The notes: generated by a model from the letters alone, not told the origin. Shown: positions 17,293 through 27,521, counted from the first letter of the stretch. The stretch is 64,000 bases of DNA from Saprospiraceae bacterium (GCA_016718205.1 JADKEB010000011.1:124001-188000); one strand, 5' to 3'. Numbers and translations are program-made.

Positions 17293-18003
17293 ATGCCTCT
17301 TAAATACAAAAGAATTCTGCTCAAATTAAGCGGAGAATCCCTGATGGGAGAACAAAAATTTGGCATTTCTTCAGATATGCTGATTTACTATGCAAAACAG
17401 ATTAAAGAACTTGTGGCAGCAAAAGCCCAGGTGGCTATTGTCATTGGTGGAGGAAATATATATCGTGGACTAAGTGCAGAATCTTCTGGAATAGAAAGAG
17501 TCACCGGAGATTACATGGGTATGCTTGCAACATGTATCAATGGTATGGCTTTGCAAAGCGCACTTGAAACAGAAGGTGTCTATACAAGATTGATTACAGC
17601 AATAGAAATGCGCCAGATTGCAGAACCATATATCAGGCGGAGAGCAATAAGACACCTTGAAAAAGGAAGGGTAGTCATATTTTCTGCCGGAACTGGAAGC
17701 CCTTATTTTACAACAGATTCTGCAGCCGCCCTGAGAGCCAATGAAATCAATGCAGACGTTATCTTAAAAGGTACAAGAGTAGACGGCATCTATGACAGCG
17801 ACCCGGAAAAAAATCCTGAAGCAATCCGGTTCGACTCTATTTCTTTTTCAAAAGTCATTAGTCTCGGACTATCTGTAATGGATATGACGGCATTCACTTT
17901 ATGTCAGGAAAACAATCTTCCTATCATAGTTTTTGACATCAACAATCCGGGACATCTTGTAAGAATAGCAAATGGGGATAAATTGGGGACTTTAGTGGAA
18001 TAA
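17293..18003 (+). CDS. pyrH: UMP kinase
   Basis: Encodes 236 residues of the amino-acid-kinase fold. It phosphorylates UMP to UDP as a hexamer in pyrimidine biosynthesis. Visible motifs are LKLSGESLMGEQKFGI (phosphate binding), VIGGGNIYRG, GTGSPYFTTDSAAALRA, and KGTRVDGIYDSDPEKNP. The gene lies 110 bp past tsf, as in many bacteria, but is separated from it by a terminator, so it probably has its own promoter. Confidence 0.97.
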   Translation: MPLKYKRILLKLSGESLMGEQKFGISSDMLIYYAKQIKELVAAKAQVAIVIGGGNIYRGLSAESSGIERVTGDYMGMLATCINGMALQSALETEGVYTRLITAIEMRQIAEPYIRRRAIRHLEKGRVVIFSAGTGSPYFTTDSAAALRANEINADVILKGTRVDGIYDSDPEKNPEAIRFDSISFSKVISLGLSVMDMTAFTLCQENNLPIIVFDINNPGHLVRIANGDKLGTLVE

Positions 18004-18137
18004 AGCAAAATGATGGAATTCTTTTTCATGCTTTAGCAGCGTTCCATTAGCATATTATGACTTAATATTGCAGAAAATATAATTGAAATGTGTGGGAAAA
18101 ATAGTATTGCCTGCTTGAAAATGAATATCATTCATTA

Positions 18138-18160
18138 GAGTATGTTTAAACTTTTATCAT
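18138..18160. repeat. solo end of the miniature element family
   Basis: Twenty-three bases are identical to the inverted right end of copy 2 (GAGTATGTTTAAAC, then TTTTATCAT), preceded by TTA. No opposite end was found nearby, so this is a truncated relic. The surrounding 18004-18506 gap holds this, repeat copy B and otherwise AT-rich DNA. Confidence 0.6.
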
Positions 18161-18364
18161 CGTACATATAAACAAACAATCACCAAAACTATTCCAACTA
18201 TCAGTTTCAATATTTTATCTGTATTAGTTTCCCATAATACATTAGATTCCTTTTGGTTCATTTTAATTCTTTTTAGTGCCTATAAGACGTTTTAAAAGAC
18301 AAAGGTCACATGTTTGTATCAGTTCTGCAATATAACTTTTGTTATATAAAAATTTAAATTGTGT

Positions 18365-18499
18365 CTACTCCGAAAACAAATATTGTATGATAATCAAACG
18401 TTTTTTACCCGACCCTAATAAAAACGTTTGATTATCAATGCAGTAGTAATCAATTTTTTTTATTTCTCTTCATTAGAGACTTTTAGGAGTGGATTAAAA
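18365..18499. repeat. dispersed palindromic intergenic repeat, copy B
   Basis: Second copy of the repeat at 14287-14450. The arms TAATCAAACGTTTTT and AAAAACGTTTGATTA are perfect inverse complements here, better preserved than in copy A. Confidence 0.65.
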
Positions 18500-18506
18500 A
18501 TTTGGG

Positions 18507-20186
18507 TCAATAACTGGGATCATACATCATATTTTTTATGTGAGTCCTGAGATTCCTGGGTTTTTCGAGTTTTGCGAGATTCAGGTCATAAAGATGATTT
18601 GCCACAGCAACAGCGATTTCAAAAGAAATGGTCCTGAGATTGGTCAGCTTAGGATATACCGTACCATGATCCAGGTCAGACTGATGAATTTGTCTGGCCA
18701 GTTCAGCAGCCGCTACAAGAAATACACTTTCAGGCAGTGTTTTGGCTTCGACAGAAATTGCAGCCAGGCCTATGCCGGGAAATATATATACATTATTACC
18801 TTGTCCCGGTATAAACACTTGTCCATCATAATGCACGGGCGCAAAAGGACTACCGCTGGCAAATACAGCCTGTCCTTTGCTCCAGGTATAAGCTTGTTCG
18901 GCGGTGCATTCAGAGTTGGAAGTAGGATTGGAAAGTGCAAAGATTACCGGTCTCTTATTGATGGATGACATAAGTTCTACCACCTCGGCAGTAAATACGC
19001 CTTTAGCACCAGACGCACCGATCAGGATGGTAGGTTTTATATCTTTGATAGCGTCTACAAATCCCATGGCTTCGTGGTCATGAGCATACGGCAGATTATG
19101 CGACATCAATCCTACGGTGGATTTGACTATCAAGCCGTTGATGTCCACAAACCAAAGTTTTTGGAGAGCTTCTTCTTCCTTCAAACCTTCCTGGACCAGT
19201 GCTTTTACCATCAGGTCAGCGATACCTGTGGCCGCAGATCCCGCTCCCAGAAACATGATCTTCTGATCAACAAATGATTGTTGAGTGATACGAAGAGCAC
19301 TATACACACCTCCCAAAGCCACTGCTGCCGTACCCTGAATATCATCATTGAAACACAATACCTTATCCTGATACCGATGCAGGATTTTGTATGCATTGGG
19401 TGTAAGAAAATCTTCAAACTGGATGAGTGCCTTTGGAAATTTCTCCTGTACAGACATGATAAACTCATCGATCAGCTCGTCATATTCTGCTCCCTTCAGG
19501 CGCTTGTGCGGATAACCAAGATACATAATTTCTTCGAGCAAATTTTCATTATCTGTACCCATATCCAGCATGACAGGTAGACAATATTCCGGTCTTATAC
19601 CACCTCCTGCAGTATATAATGAAAGTTTACCGATAGGAATCCCCATACCGTTACAACCGAGATCACCCAGCCCCAATATGCGCGAACCATCAGTGACCAC
19701 GATCACTCTGACATCTTCTTCCGGCCAGTTGTCCAGCAGTGCACTGATGTCTCCTTTGTCTTCAGGGGTGATATAAAATCCCTTATCTATCCTGTAGATG
19801 TGTGAAAACTGCTGACACACTTCGCCTACAGTAGGAGTGTATATTACCGGCAATAATTCAGGAAGGTAGTCCATCACAGTTTTGTAAAACAAACGTTCAT
19901 TGCGGTCTTGAAGTGCAGAAAGAAAGATATATTTTTCAATACCGGATTCCTTTCTTCTGATATTTTCAATGACTCTTTGCTTTTGTTTGTCCTGCGAAGA
20001 AATAGCATATGGCAATAATCCTCTGAGTCCCATTTGTTCTTTTTCTTCAGCCGTAAATGCTGTGGATTTACTGATCCTTTTATCTTTTAGTACATCAACG
20101 CCTCTCTTTTCCATATGATCTTTTATTTTGATGATGCAAATGTCCGTTTTTTCTTTAAATATGTGATTAGTTTCATCCAAAATCAT
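18507..20186 (-). CDS. maeA: NAD-dependent malic enzyme
   Basis: Encodes 559 residues (E. coli MaeA is 565). It decarboxylates malate to pyruvate and CO2 with NAD+ reduction. Malic-enzyme motifs include LPVIYTPTVGEVCQQFSHIYR, VVVTDGSRILGLGDLGCNGMGIPIGK (substrate Lys), FEDFLTPNAYKIL, CFNDDIQGTAAVALGG (metal-binding Asp residues) and the Rossmann motif FLGAGSAATGIADL. There is no phosphotransacetylase-like C-terminal extension. With fumC in the same window it links the TCA cycle to pyruvate. The start may be at Met25 (MEKRGVDVL), since the first 24 residues are not typical. Confidence 0.93.
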   Translation of the reverse strand: MILDETNHIFKEKTDICIIKIKDHMEKRGVDVLKDKRISKSTAFTAEEKEQMGLRGLLPYAISSQDKQKQRVIENIRRKESGIEKYIFLSALQDRNERLFYKTVMDYLPELLPVIYTPTVGEVCQQFSHIYRIDKGFYITPEDKGDISALLDNWPEEDVRVIVVTDGSRILGLGDLGCNGMGIPIGKLSLYTAGGGIRPEYCLPVMLDMGTDNENLLEEIMYLGYPHKRLKGAEYDELIDEFIMSVQEKFPKALIQFEDFLTPNAYKILHRYQDKVLCFNDDIQGTAAVALGGVYSALRITQQSFVDQKIMFLGAGSAATGIADLMVKALVQEGLKEEEALQKLWFVDINGLIVKSTVGLMSHNLPYAHDHEAMGFVDAIKDIKPTILIGASGAKGVFTAEVVELMSSINKRPVIFALSNPTSNSECTAEQAYTWSKGQAVFASGSPFAPVHYDGQVFIPGQGNNVYIFPGIGLAAISVEAKTLPESVFLVAAAELARQIHQSDLDHGTVYPKLTNLRTISFEIAVAVANHLYDLNLAKLEKPRNLRTHIKNMMYDPSY

Positions 20187-20216
20187 GATTTCACCTGTTT
20201 AATGTAGTTTACCCAC

Positions 20217-20400
20217 CCCTGTCTCGCCGGCAGGCAGGTACGGTGGGATGATTTTTTGGTCAGACCTGCTTCGTCGTACCGAAGGCAGGCAGGTGAAACA
20301 CCCAATAATCATGTTCCTTTGTGTTTTAGTTGGGCACACTACCTCAAGCTCCAAAAATCATTCTCCTTCGTGTCCTCGACCGGTCTTGGGTGTTTCATTT
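20217..20400. repeat. nested inverted repeats in the malic enzyme/lipoprotein gap
   Basis: GAAACACCCAA (20295-20305) is the exact inverse of TTGGGTGTTTC (20386-20396). Inside and before it are partial inverses of ATGATTTTTTGG and the GGCAGGCAGGT motif, common in Bacteroidota intergenic palindromes. No ORF is supported. The rest of 20187-20576 is AT-rich and holds a near-match -7 element (CACTTTTG, 20548-20555). Confidence 0.55.
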
Positions 20401-20576
20401 AGATTTTGTATTAGAAAAATTACCTTTCTTTAAAATATTGGTTTGCTTTTGCCCCAATTTCAATGAATTATCTTCTTTTTTTTAGCCAACGCAATTTCTT
20501 TTAACAAAAACTATCAAATGAATTAAAATCTATTTATACATTTAGACCACTTTTGTAACATCTTAAAAATTTTCTT

Positions 20577-23500
20577 TTGAAGCCACTTAAAAAAGTATTA
20601 ATAATTTTCCTCATTCTGGGTGTAGTAGTTGGGTGTAAAAAAAATGAAACCATCACGAAATCACGACCTATAGAGCATTGGGTATTCAGATCAGTACTTG
20701 ACTGGAATCCAAGAATGATCACGCTCGCATTGTCAGATAAGTTGTGGGTATCCTACCATGCTGAGACGGGAGCACTGTACAAAGCATGGAAAGGAAGTGT
20801 CTATTTTGATGGTGCTGTCTATACTACAGCCCATGGACCTCAGCCTATATCGATAGGCAATAGTTATGTAGAAAATAAATACAAAAATCCCTGGTTTATA
20901 CTTTCAGGAATAGACACTCTTTCTGCAACGTTTCACTACAAAGGTCATAGATTTGTTGCCGGTAAAGCACAACTCATGTACGCCTTTACATCTGACAAAT
21001 TTGCAAAGCCAATCCATGTTTATGAAGAAGTAGAGACAAGCAGTTCATCAGGAGGATCTCCTGTTTTTGAAAGGACATTTATTACTGAAAATGTACCTGA
21101 TGGAATTAAGGTAGGCCTCAAATCAAATGTAAGCTCTATAGTGGTGGAAAGCAATATTTCTACAGACGGTGCATTGACAGTACTGTCCAAAGAAGATATT
21201 AAATATGATGATGTCAATGCCTTAAATATCGATGCAGTATTGATTTTAAACAGTAATAAATCTACAACATATCATACCACTTTTATCAGTACTCCCACTA
21301 TAGAAAATAAAAATGTAGCTGGTGGTAATGAGGAAGAAGAAAATGTAGAAGCAGAAGACGAAATTCCCGAAGGTTTAAAACAAATAGCAAAAAGCGATTG
21401 TAAAACCTGTCACAATAAGACACTTCAAACAATAGGACCTTCATACACTGCCATCGCTCAAAAATACAAAAACACACCTGAAAATATCACGTTGCTGAGT
21501 ACCAAAGTGAAAAAAGGTGGCTCAGGGATATGGGGCGAACAGGCGATGACTCCACATCCTGATCTGGGAGATGAAGTCATCAAAGAGATGGTCAGCTACA
21601 TCATGTCATTAGACAAAGATGTTGAGGTAGCTGCAGTGGATGAAAAAGGAACCTCCCTGCTTACTATGAGTCCTGATACTTCGGTCAAAGATAAAGATTT
21701 GCTCCCGGGAAGTTTTGTCAAGGTATTTGGAATTCCCAAAAACACAAAGTTAATGCCATCCATTGGTCCAAATCAAAAGCCATTGCAAGCGGGCATTTTG
21801 CCAAAGTTCGATAATTTATCCGGAGGGGATTTCAAAGAGCTCGAAGAAAATTTTGCTTTAATGGGTTCCGGATATTTAAAAATAGATACTGCAGGTACAT
21901 ACACTTTTCATATCTGGAGTGATGATGGATCAAAGTTGTTCATCAATGAAAAAGAAGTAATCAATAATGATGGTATTCATGGTGCTAACTATGGTGAAGT
22001 AAGTATATCTATGACACCCGGATACTATTCTTTCAGATTGGAGTATTTTCAAGGCGCAGGAGGCAGGTTTCTTTCATTCAACTGGAAAAAACCGGGCGGA
22101 AAAGATTTTGAAGTCATTTCCAATTTTAGTATCTTCCACAAAAATGACCAGCAGGATCTACTTAGAAATTACAGGTTGCCGATGGCAAATCTTACCAAAA
22201 TTCCCGGTGATAAGTTCCCATTGCAGGAGGTCCACCCGTCATTTGATTTGTATCAGGCACGACCAGATAGTTTTAAACCTAAAGTTGGAGGTTTGGATTT
22301 TCTATCTGATGGCCGCATGGTAGTGAGTACTTGGGATGCTGCCGGATCGATCTATATCGTAGACAATGTGCAATCAGGCGATACTACCAAAATGAAAGTA
22401 AAAAGAATAGGGTTCGGACTGGCAGAACCCCTGGGAGTAAAAGTGGTCAATGATACTATTTATGTCATGCAGAAACATGAGATGACAAGACTCATCGACA
22501 CAAACGGGGACGATATCATAGACGAATACCAAACCCTTTGTGACGACTGGAAAGTGTCTACAAATTTTCATGAGTTTGGATTTGGGCTGGCATATAAAGA
22601 CGGGTATTTTTATGCTACTTTAGCTACGGCCATCAATCCCGGAGGTGCCAGTACTCAACCGCAGATTGCGGATCGGGGCAAGGTCATCAAAGTCGAAAAA
22701 AATACAGGAGCAATGACTTTCGTGGCTTCCGGATTGCGTACACCGAACGGTATAGGCATAGGCTACAAAGGTGATATTTTCGTAGCAGATAATCAAGGTG
22801 ACTGGCTGCCTTCATCCAAGATAGTTCACGTGAAAGATGGAGCGTGGTTTGGGTCAAGATCTGTAGATCCTGAAGGCACTAAAGATAAAAAGGAAGACCT
22901 TCCTCTGGTGTGGTTGCCTCAGGATGAAATAGGTAACTCTCCAAGCACGCCACTCGCACTGGATTTGGGACCCTACAAAGGCCAGATGATCCATGGTGAA
23001 GTGACACATGGTGGTGTCAAAAGAGTGTTTGTAGAAGAAATCAATGGCCAGTTGCAGGGTTGTGTATTCAGATTTATTCAGGGATTGGAAGCTGGGGTCA
23101 ACAGACTGCAATGGGGACCGGACGGAGCCCTTTATGTCGGTGGTATAGGCAATCCTGGAAATTGGGGACAAACAGGCAAACTCCACTACGGCTTGCAAAG
23201 ACTTGTATTCAATAATAAGCCCACATTCGAAATGTTGGCGGTAAGAGCAAAATCCAATGGCATGGAAATAGAATTTACAGAGCCTCTTCAGGATGGAGAC
23301 GGATGGAATACCGAACACTACGAAGTCAAACAATGGTACTACAAACCCACTATCGAATACGGAGGTCCTAAACTGGATGAAAAAAAGATGACTGTCAAAA
23401 CAGCAACAGTTTCAGATGATCGTAAAAAAGTATTCCTGGAGTTTGACGGGCACAAAGACAATCACATGATTTATATCCGCCTCAAAAAACACTATATGAG

Positions 23501-24269
23501 TGAAGGAGGAAGTGGCCTGTGGTCCACCGAAGCCTGGTACACGATGAATCAGGTACCAAAAGATAATCCGGGAATAGTTAAAAAATCACCTTACGTATAT
23601 GCATTAAACAGCCTGACAGATGCTGAAAAAAGAGCCGGATGGCATTTGCTATTTGATGGGAAATCAATGAATGGCTGGAGAAACTTTAAGAAAAAAACTA
23701 TAGGCAAAAGCTGGGTTATCAATGAAGATGCTATACATCTAGATGCCAAACCCAATAAAGACGGACACTGGCAAGCTGCTGATGGAGGCGATATCATTAC
23801 AGACAAGGCATATGAAAATTTTGATTTTACTTATGAATGGAAGATCGGTAATTGCGGCAATAGTGGTGTCATGTTCAATGTATTGGAAGCTGATAAATAC
23901 GATTATGTATGGAAAACAGGCCCTGAAATGCAGGTGTTGGATAATACCTGCCATCCGGATAGCAGATTTGTAACCCATAGGGCCGGTGACCTTTATGATT
24001 TGATAGCATGTAAATATCCGACTGTCAGACCTGCCGGCGAATGGAATGATGCCAGAATTAAAAGCAATAAAGGTAAGGTAGAATTTTGGCTCAATGGTAT
24101 CAATGTGGTCAACTTCACAATGCATGATGAAGGCTGGAAAAAAATGGTGGCCAACAGTAAATTTAAAGATATGCCTGATTTCGGTAAGTCAAAGTCAGGT
24201 CATCTTTCTCTTCAGGATCATGGAGACAAAGTTTGGTATAGAAATCTGAAAATCAGAGAGCTGAAATAG
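20577..24269 (+). CDS. multidomain lipoprotein: cytochrome c, PA14, sorbosone dehydrogenase-like propeller and DUF1080
   Basis: Encodes 1230 residues from a TTG start. A lipoprotein signal ends in VVVGCKK (Cys20). Around residue 275 is a c-type haem motif CKTCH, with a likely Met axial ligand further on in the ~80-residue cytochrome domain. A PA14-like domain follows (about 430-510, FHIWSDDGSKLFINEKEVI), then a beta-propeller resembling L-sorbosone/glucose dehydrogenases (about 555-880, with GLRTPNGIGIGYKGDIFVADNQGD). Last comes a DUF1080 (3-keto-disaccharide hydrolase-type) domain (about 1018-1230, LLFDGKSMNGWRNF...GNSGVMF). It is likely a surface or periplasmic enzyme oxidising or binding carbohydrate, with electrons passing through the haem (inference). 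The membrane gene at 24280 follows by 10 bp. Confidence 0.85.
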   Translation: MKPLKKVLIIFLILGVVVGCKKNETITKSRPIEHWVFRSVLDWNPRMITLALSDKLWVSYHAETGALYKAWKGSVYFDGAVYTTAHGPQPISIGNSYVENKYKNPWFILSGIDTLSATFHYKGHRFVAGKAQLMYAFTSDKFAKPIHVYEEVETSSSSGGSPVFERTFITENVPDGIKVGLKSNVSSIVVESNISTDGALTVLSKEDIKYDDVNALNIDAVLILNSNKSTTYHTTFISTPTIENKNVAGGNEEEENVEAEDEIPEGLKQIAKSDCKTCHNKTLQTIGPSYTAIAQKYKNTPENITLLSTKVKKGGSGIWGEQAMTPHPDLGDEVIKEMVSYIMSLDKDVEVAAVDEKGTSLLTMSPDTSVKDKDLLPGSFVKVFGIPKNTKLMPSIGPNQKPLQAGILPKFDNLSGGDFKELEENFALMGSGYLKIDTAGTYTFHIWSDDGSKLFINEKEVINNDGIHGANYGEVSISMTPGYYSFRLEYFQGAGGRFLSFNWKKPGGKDFEVISNFSIFHKNDQQDLLRNYRLPMANLTKIPGDKFPLQEVHPSFDLYQARPDSFKPKVGGLDFLSDGRMVVSTWDAAGSIYIVDNVQSGDTTKMKVKRIGFGLAEPLGVKVVNDTIYVMQKHEMTRLIDTNGDDIIDEYQTLCDDWKVSTNFHEFGFGLAYKDGYFYATLATAINPGGASTQPQIADRGKVIKVEKNTGAMTFVASGLRTPNGIGIGYKGDIFVADNQGDWLPSSKIVHVKDGAWFGSRSVDPEGTKDKKEDLPLVWLPQDEIGNSPSTPLALDLGPYKGQMIHGEVTHGGVKRVFVEEINGQLQGCVFRFIQGLEAGVNRLQWGPDGALYVGGIGNPGNWGQTGKLHYGLQRLVFNNKPTFEMLAVRAKSNGMEIEFTEPLQDGDGWNTEHYEVKQWYYKPTIEYGGPKLDEKKMTVKTATVSDDRKKVFLEFDGHKDNHMIYIRLKKHYMSEGGSGLWSTEAWYTMNQVPKDNPGIVKKSPYVYALNSLTDAEKRAGWHLLFDGKSMNGWRNFKKKTIGKSWVINEDAIHLDAKPNKDGHWQAADGGDIITDKAYENFDFTYEWKIGNCGNSGVMFNVLEADKYDYVWKTGPEMQVLDNTCHPDSRFVTHRAGDLYDLIACKYPTVRPAGEWNDARIKSNKGKVEFWLNGINVVNFTMHDEGWKKMVANSKFKDMPDFGKSKSGHLSLQDHGDKVWYRNLKIRELK

Positions 24270-24279
24270 TATTTTAGAT

Positions 24280-24705
24280 ATGAAAGATTTTACTTTATAT
24301 TTTCACAGAGCAAGTTATCTTCAGTATCCTTTGATGTTGGTGGCTGTAGGATATTGTTACAAACCATTGATTAGTGGATTTGAAACAATGTGGGCTGATT
24401 ATAATTATGCATTGATTTTTATGGGTCTTTCCATTAGCTTTTCAACATTGCAGGACACTACGAAGACACAAAATAAGATGTCAAAAAGAGTTTTTGAAAA
24501 CCCGGTTTGGGCAAAAAGATTCCTGTTCTACCTGCTTGTTTTAGTCATTGTGTTTCTATGTGCCGGTATGTATGGTCTTTTTGCTTCCGCGTCTGAAATC
24601 ATCAATAGCCTAAGTTATGGTTTATTATCACTGGGTGTAGGTTTGATAGGCCTGCTGAAAGCAGCTGGGGAAATGGCAAAGTTTCACTTTAAAGGAGCGG
24701 GTTGA
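24280..24705 (+). CDS. hypothetical four-helix membrane protein
   Basis: Encodes 141 residues with about four predicted membrane helices (near residues 15-30, 42-55, 78-100 and 110-128). A soluble loop carries DTTKTQNKMSKRVFENPVWAKR. I recognise no family. It starts 10 bp after the large haem lipoprotein and is probably co-transcribed with it. A strong stem-loop at 24711-24764 follows. Confidence 0.6.
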   Translation: MKDFTLYFHRASYLQYPLMLVAVGYCYKPLISGFETMWADYNYALIFMGLSISFSTLQDTTKTQNKMSKRVFENPVWAKRFLFYLLVLVIVFLCAGMYGLFASASEIINSLSYGLLSLGVGLIGLLKAAGEMAKFHFKGAG

Positions 24706-24710
24706 TTTTA

Positions 24711-24764
24711 ACCTAAATATCTAAAATGAGATTCGTAATAGATTATCAATTTAGATTTTTAGGT
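24711..24764 (+). terminator. stem-loop after the haem lipoprotein operon
   Basis: ACCTAAATATCTAAA and TTTAGATTTTTAGGT pair over 15 bp with one mismatch and a 24-base loop. It may end the upstream transcript, although no good T-run follows. Confidence 0.45.
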
Positions 24765-24834
24765 TTAATATAGTATAACAAATTTATTTTTAACATTGCG
24801 TAAGTTTTTTAATCAATAAACCAACAACATTCTT

Positions 24835-26067
24835 ATGGAACAGATCAACAGAAATCGCCTTTTTATTGCAAGTTGTTTTGCATTGATCACTACTGCACTT
24901 GCATTTGGAATCAGAGCAGGTATCATGACTGACCTTGTCAAGGACATGCAGCTCAATGATACACAACTCGGATGGATCAATTTTATGGGAGCTTTCGGGT
25001 TTCCTATAGCCACACTTGTAGGCGGGTCAATGTATAATCATTTTGGACCCAAAAAGATAGGCTACATTGCTTTTTTTTCACATCTATTCGGAATCGGATT
25101 TTCTATTTTATCGGGAAGTTTTTTGCCACTATTTATCAGCACATTTTTTATCAGCTTTGGCAATGGTATGGTAGAGGCAGCCTACAACCCGATGATAGCA
25201 GATATGTATCCTGATGACAAGGCCAAAATGTTGAATAAATTCCACGTATGGTTTCCCGGAGGTATCGCTATCGGAGCGATCATAACGATGGTCATTGCAT
25301 CAATGAGTGGAAGTTGGCAGGTGAAGCTTGCTGTAATGTTTATACCTTTGATAATATATGGATATCTGTTCTGGGGCCAGACTTTTCCAAAGACAGACAA
25401 TGAATTGGGTAAGGCCAGCACCATGGACAATCTAAAGGCAAGTCTTACGTCTCCACTCTATTGGGTGATGCTTGTGTGTATGACACTCACCGCGACTACC
25501 GAATTGGGCACTACAAGTTGGGTAGAAAGAATCTTAGGAAACAGTGGAGCACAGCCATTGATTATATTGTTTTTGGTCACAGGATTGATGGCGCTGGGCA
25601 GATACTTTGCTGGACCTATCATTCATCGACTTGATATCACCGGTGTTTTGTTTGCATCAGCTATTATTTCGGCTATTTCTATAGGATTGTTAAGTACCGG
25701 AACTGGCAATATAGTATACCTGTATGCTATACTTTTTGCCATCGGTGTGTGTTACTTCTGGCCAACGATGATATCTTTTGTGGCTGAATATTTGCCCAAA
25801 TCAGGTGCTTTTGGCATGTCACTCATCGGAGGCGTAGGCATGGTAGGGCTTGCCATATTCCAACCTGTCATCGGCAGATGGATGGATACTGAAAGAAGTA
25901 AAGCATTGGATTCAGGATTGACAGGTGATGCGGCAGAATTAGCTGCCGGACAGGCTACGCTGGACAATATTGCTATCTTCCCGGGTATCTTGGTCGTAGT
26001 GTTTGGGGTGCTGTTTTTTATGAGAAAAAAATTGAAGCCTGCTGGTCAAACAGCATCATATCATTAA
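24835..26067 (+). CDS. major facilitator superfamily transporter
   Basis: Encodes 410 residues with about 12 membrane helices. The first loop carries an MFS motif A-like segment (GGSMYNHFGPKKIGY), and the two six-helix halves are separated by a loop near residues 185-205 (FWGQTFPKTDNELGKAS). The substrate cannot be read from sequence; MFS sugar or nucleoside carriers in Bacteroidota look similar. It is followed by a second membrane gene 17 bp downstream, and both may work with the haem/DUF1080 lipoprotein upstream in carbohydrate use (inference from position only). Confidence 0.85.
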   Translation: MEQINRNRLFIASCFALITTALAFGIRAGIMTDLVKDMQLNDTQLGWINFMGAFGFPIATLVGGSMYNHFGPKKIGYIAFFSHLFGIGFSILSGSFLPLFISTFFISFGNGMVEAAYNPMIADMYPDDKAKMLNKFHVWFPGGIAIGAIITMVIASMSGSWQVKLAVMFIPLIIYGYLFWGQTFPKTDNELGKASTMDNLKASLTSPLYWVMLVCMTLTATTELGTTSWVERILGNSGAQPLIILFLVTGLMALGRYFAGPIIHRLDITGVLFASAIISAISIGLLSTGTGNIVYLYAILFAIGVCYFWPTMISFVAEYLPKSGAFGMSLIGGVGMVGLAIFQPVIGRWMDTERSKALDSGLTGDAAELAAGQATLDNIAIFPGILVVVFGVLFFMRKKLKPAGQTASYH

Positions 26068-26084
26068 CGCAGTCTCAAAATTAT

Positions 26085-27239
26085 ATGAAGCATAATAAGA
26101 CACTTCTAATTTTTCAGGCACTGATCTTTTCTCTCTACCTGACGTGGTGGTATGGATGTTGTATACCTGGGACTATTGACAGCGGTCTTTCAGAATACTG
26201 GCATGAAGGTCTGTTGGGATTTGTATTTTTTGGTGCATCGGCCATCAGTATATATTTAGATTATCAGCTTAAGAAGTGGGTCTACATCATAGGATTACTG
26301 GCCTTATTGTCTTGTACGGTGGTACTACATTTATTTTTAAGTACAGATGTTGTTGTCAGGTTGATATTATTTATTTTAATTTCCACACTTCAAGGTCTGA
26401 TTGCTTATGCTTTTATGACAAAATGGTATCAACCGGCATTTAAAACAAATCTCTTACATCTTCTTTTATTGGGTATTTCGTTGGTGTCCATTCCAAATTT
26501 TATGCAGCAGGAATTTTTCAATGCAGAGAATGAAACAAACTATAATTTTGTTTTCTATCTGCAGGTGCTTTTGATTTTTTTATTGATTGTCACTGAATTT
26601 TTCAGAAAGGAAGAAGCATCATCCATTACTTACAAACAAGCGTCACTTGATCAGCATCAAAAAGGGATTAATCTTGCTGTATTCGCACTGGCAATGATCT
26701 TTGTCGCTTTGGAAATATCGTTTATTTACTGGTCACTCGTTTTAAACCATGACAATCAGGGAGTAATAACCGGGCTAACGTTTCCATTGACGTTGATTCT
26801 GGTGTTTTTGTGGCGAATGATATTAAATAAATTTATACACAAACTATCTGATTTGGGATGGATGTTTTTGTTGACATTGGTACTCACTTTTAGTATCGGG
26901 CTGTTTTATACTTTCAGTTTTACGTTACCATTTATGTTTGGCTTTAGTTTCAGTATAGCCACACTTATATGCATACACAACAGGATATTTTCTTTTACAT
27001 GGGACAAAAACCGAATTAGTGTTGTACTATTGATCTGTGCATTGTCATCACTTATTTGTGGATTTTACATACAAAATCATATAGATTTCATCAAATCCAT
27101 CGACATGCCTGATGATGTGCTGATCCTTTCTGCGAGACAGGCCATCATCAAGGAATTTGCTTCATTCGCGGGCCTTGCCGTAGTATTGACCGGATATTTG
27201 TTTTTGAAAAGAAGATCGATTTTTAAATACAAAAATTGA
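26085..27239 (+). CDS. hypothetical polytopic membrane protein
   Basis: Encodes 384 residues with about ten to eleven predicted membrane helices and very short loops. It starts MKHNKTLLIFQALIFSLYLTWW and has no motif I know. It sits 17 bp after the MFS gene, so co-transcription is likely. The stop TGA (27237-27239) is followed in the same frame by a DUF885 fragment, implying that an older DUF885 gene was mostly deleted just here. Confidence 0.6.
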   Translation: MKHNKTLLIFQALIFSLYLTWWYGCCIPGTIDSGLSEYWHEGLLGFVFFGASAISIYLDYQLKKWVYIIGLLALLSCTVVLHLFLSTDVVVRLILFILISTLQGLIAYAFMTKWYQPAFKTNLLHLLLLGISLVSIPNFMQQEFFNAENETNYNFVFYLQVLLIFLLIVTEFFRKEEASSITYKQASLDQHQKGINLAVFALAMIFVALEISFIYWSLVLNHDNQGVITGLTFPLTLILVFLWRMILNKFIHKLSDLGWMFLLTLVLTFSIGLFYTFSFTLPFMFGFSFSIATLICIHNRIFSFTWDKNRISVVLLICALSSLICGFYIQNHIDFIKSIDMPDDVLILSARQAIIKEFASFAGLAVVLTGYLFLKRRSIFKYKN

Positions 27240-27521
27240 TTAAGAGATCAGGCTGTGTCTTTTATGGCCGGAAATACTGCGCTTTCACTGCACGAGTACA
27301 ATACTGAGATCGACAGATATATAGGCTGTCCGACCCAGGCAGTATCCTACAAAATAGGTGAAATAAAAATCAGGGAATTGCGCAAAAAAGCTGAAAAGGA
27401 ATTGGGTGACAAGTTCGATATCAAATCATTTCACGACCTGGTGCTAAGCAAAGGATCAGTAAAATTGAGCACACTTGAATCTATGGTGATGTCATGGATA
27501 AGTTCTGTAAAAAAGAGTTGA
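27240..27521 (+). pseudogene. C-terminal fragment of a DUF885 protein
   Basis: About 94 codons remain of a protein normally near 550-600 residues. The text MAGNTALSLHEYNTEIDRYIG...QAVSYKIGEIKIRELRKKAE...LGDKFDIKSFHDLVL is a clear DUF885 C-terminus. A usual WPGQ motif appears as CPTQ. It begins directly after the stop codon of the membrane gene, in the same frame, with no start of its own except internal Met. Presumed dead. Confidence 0.75.
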
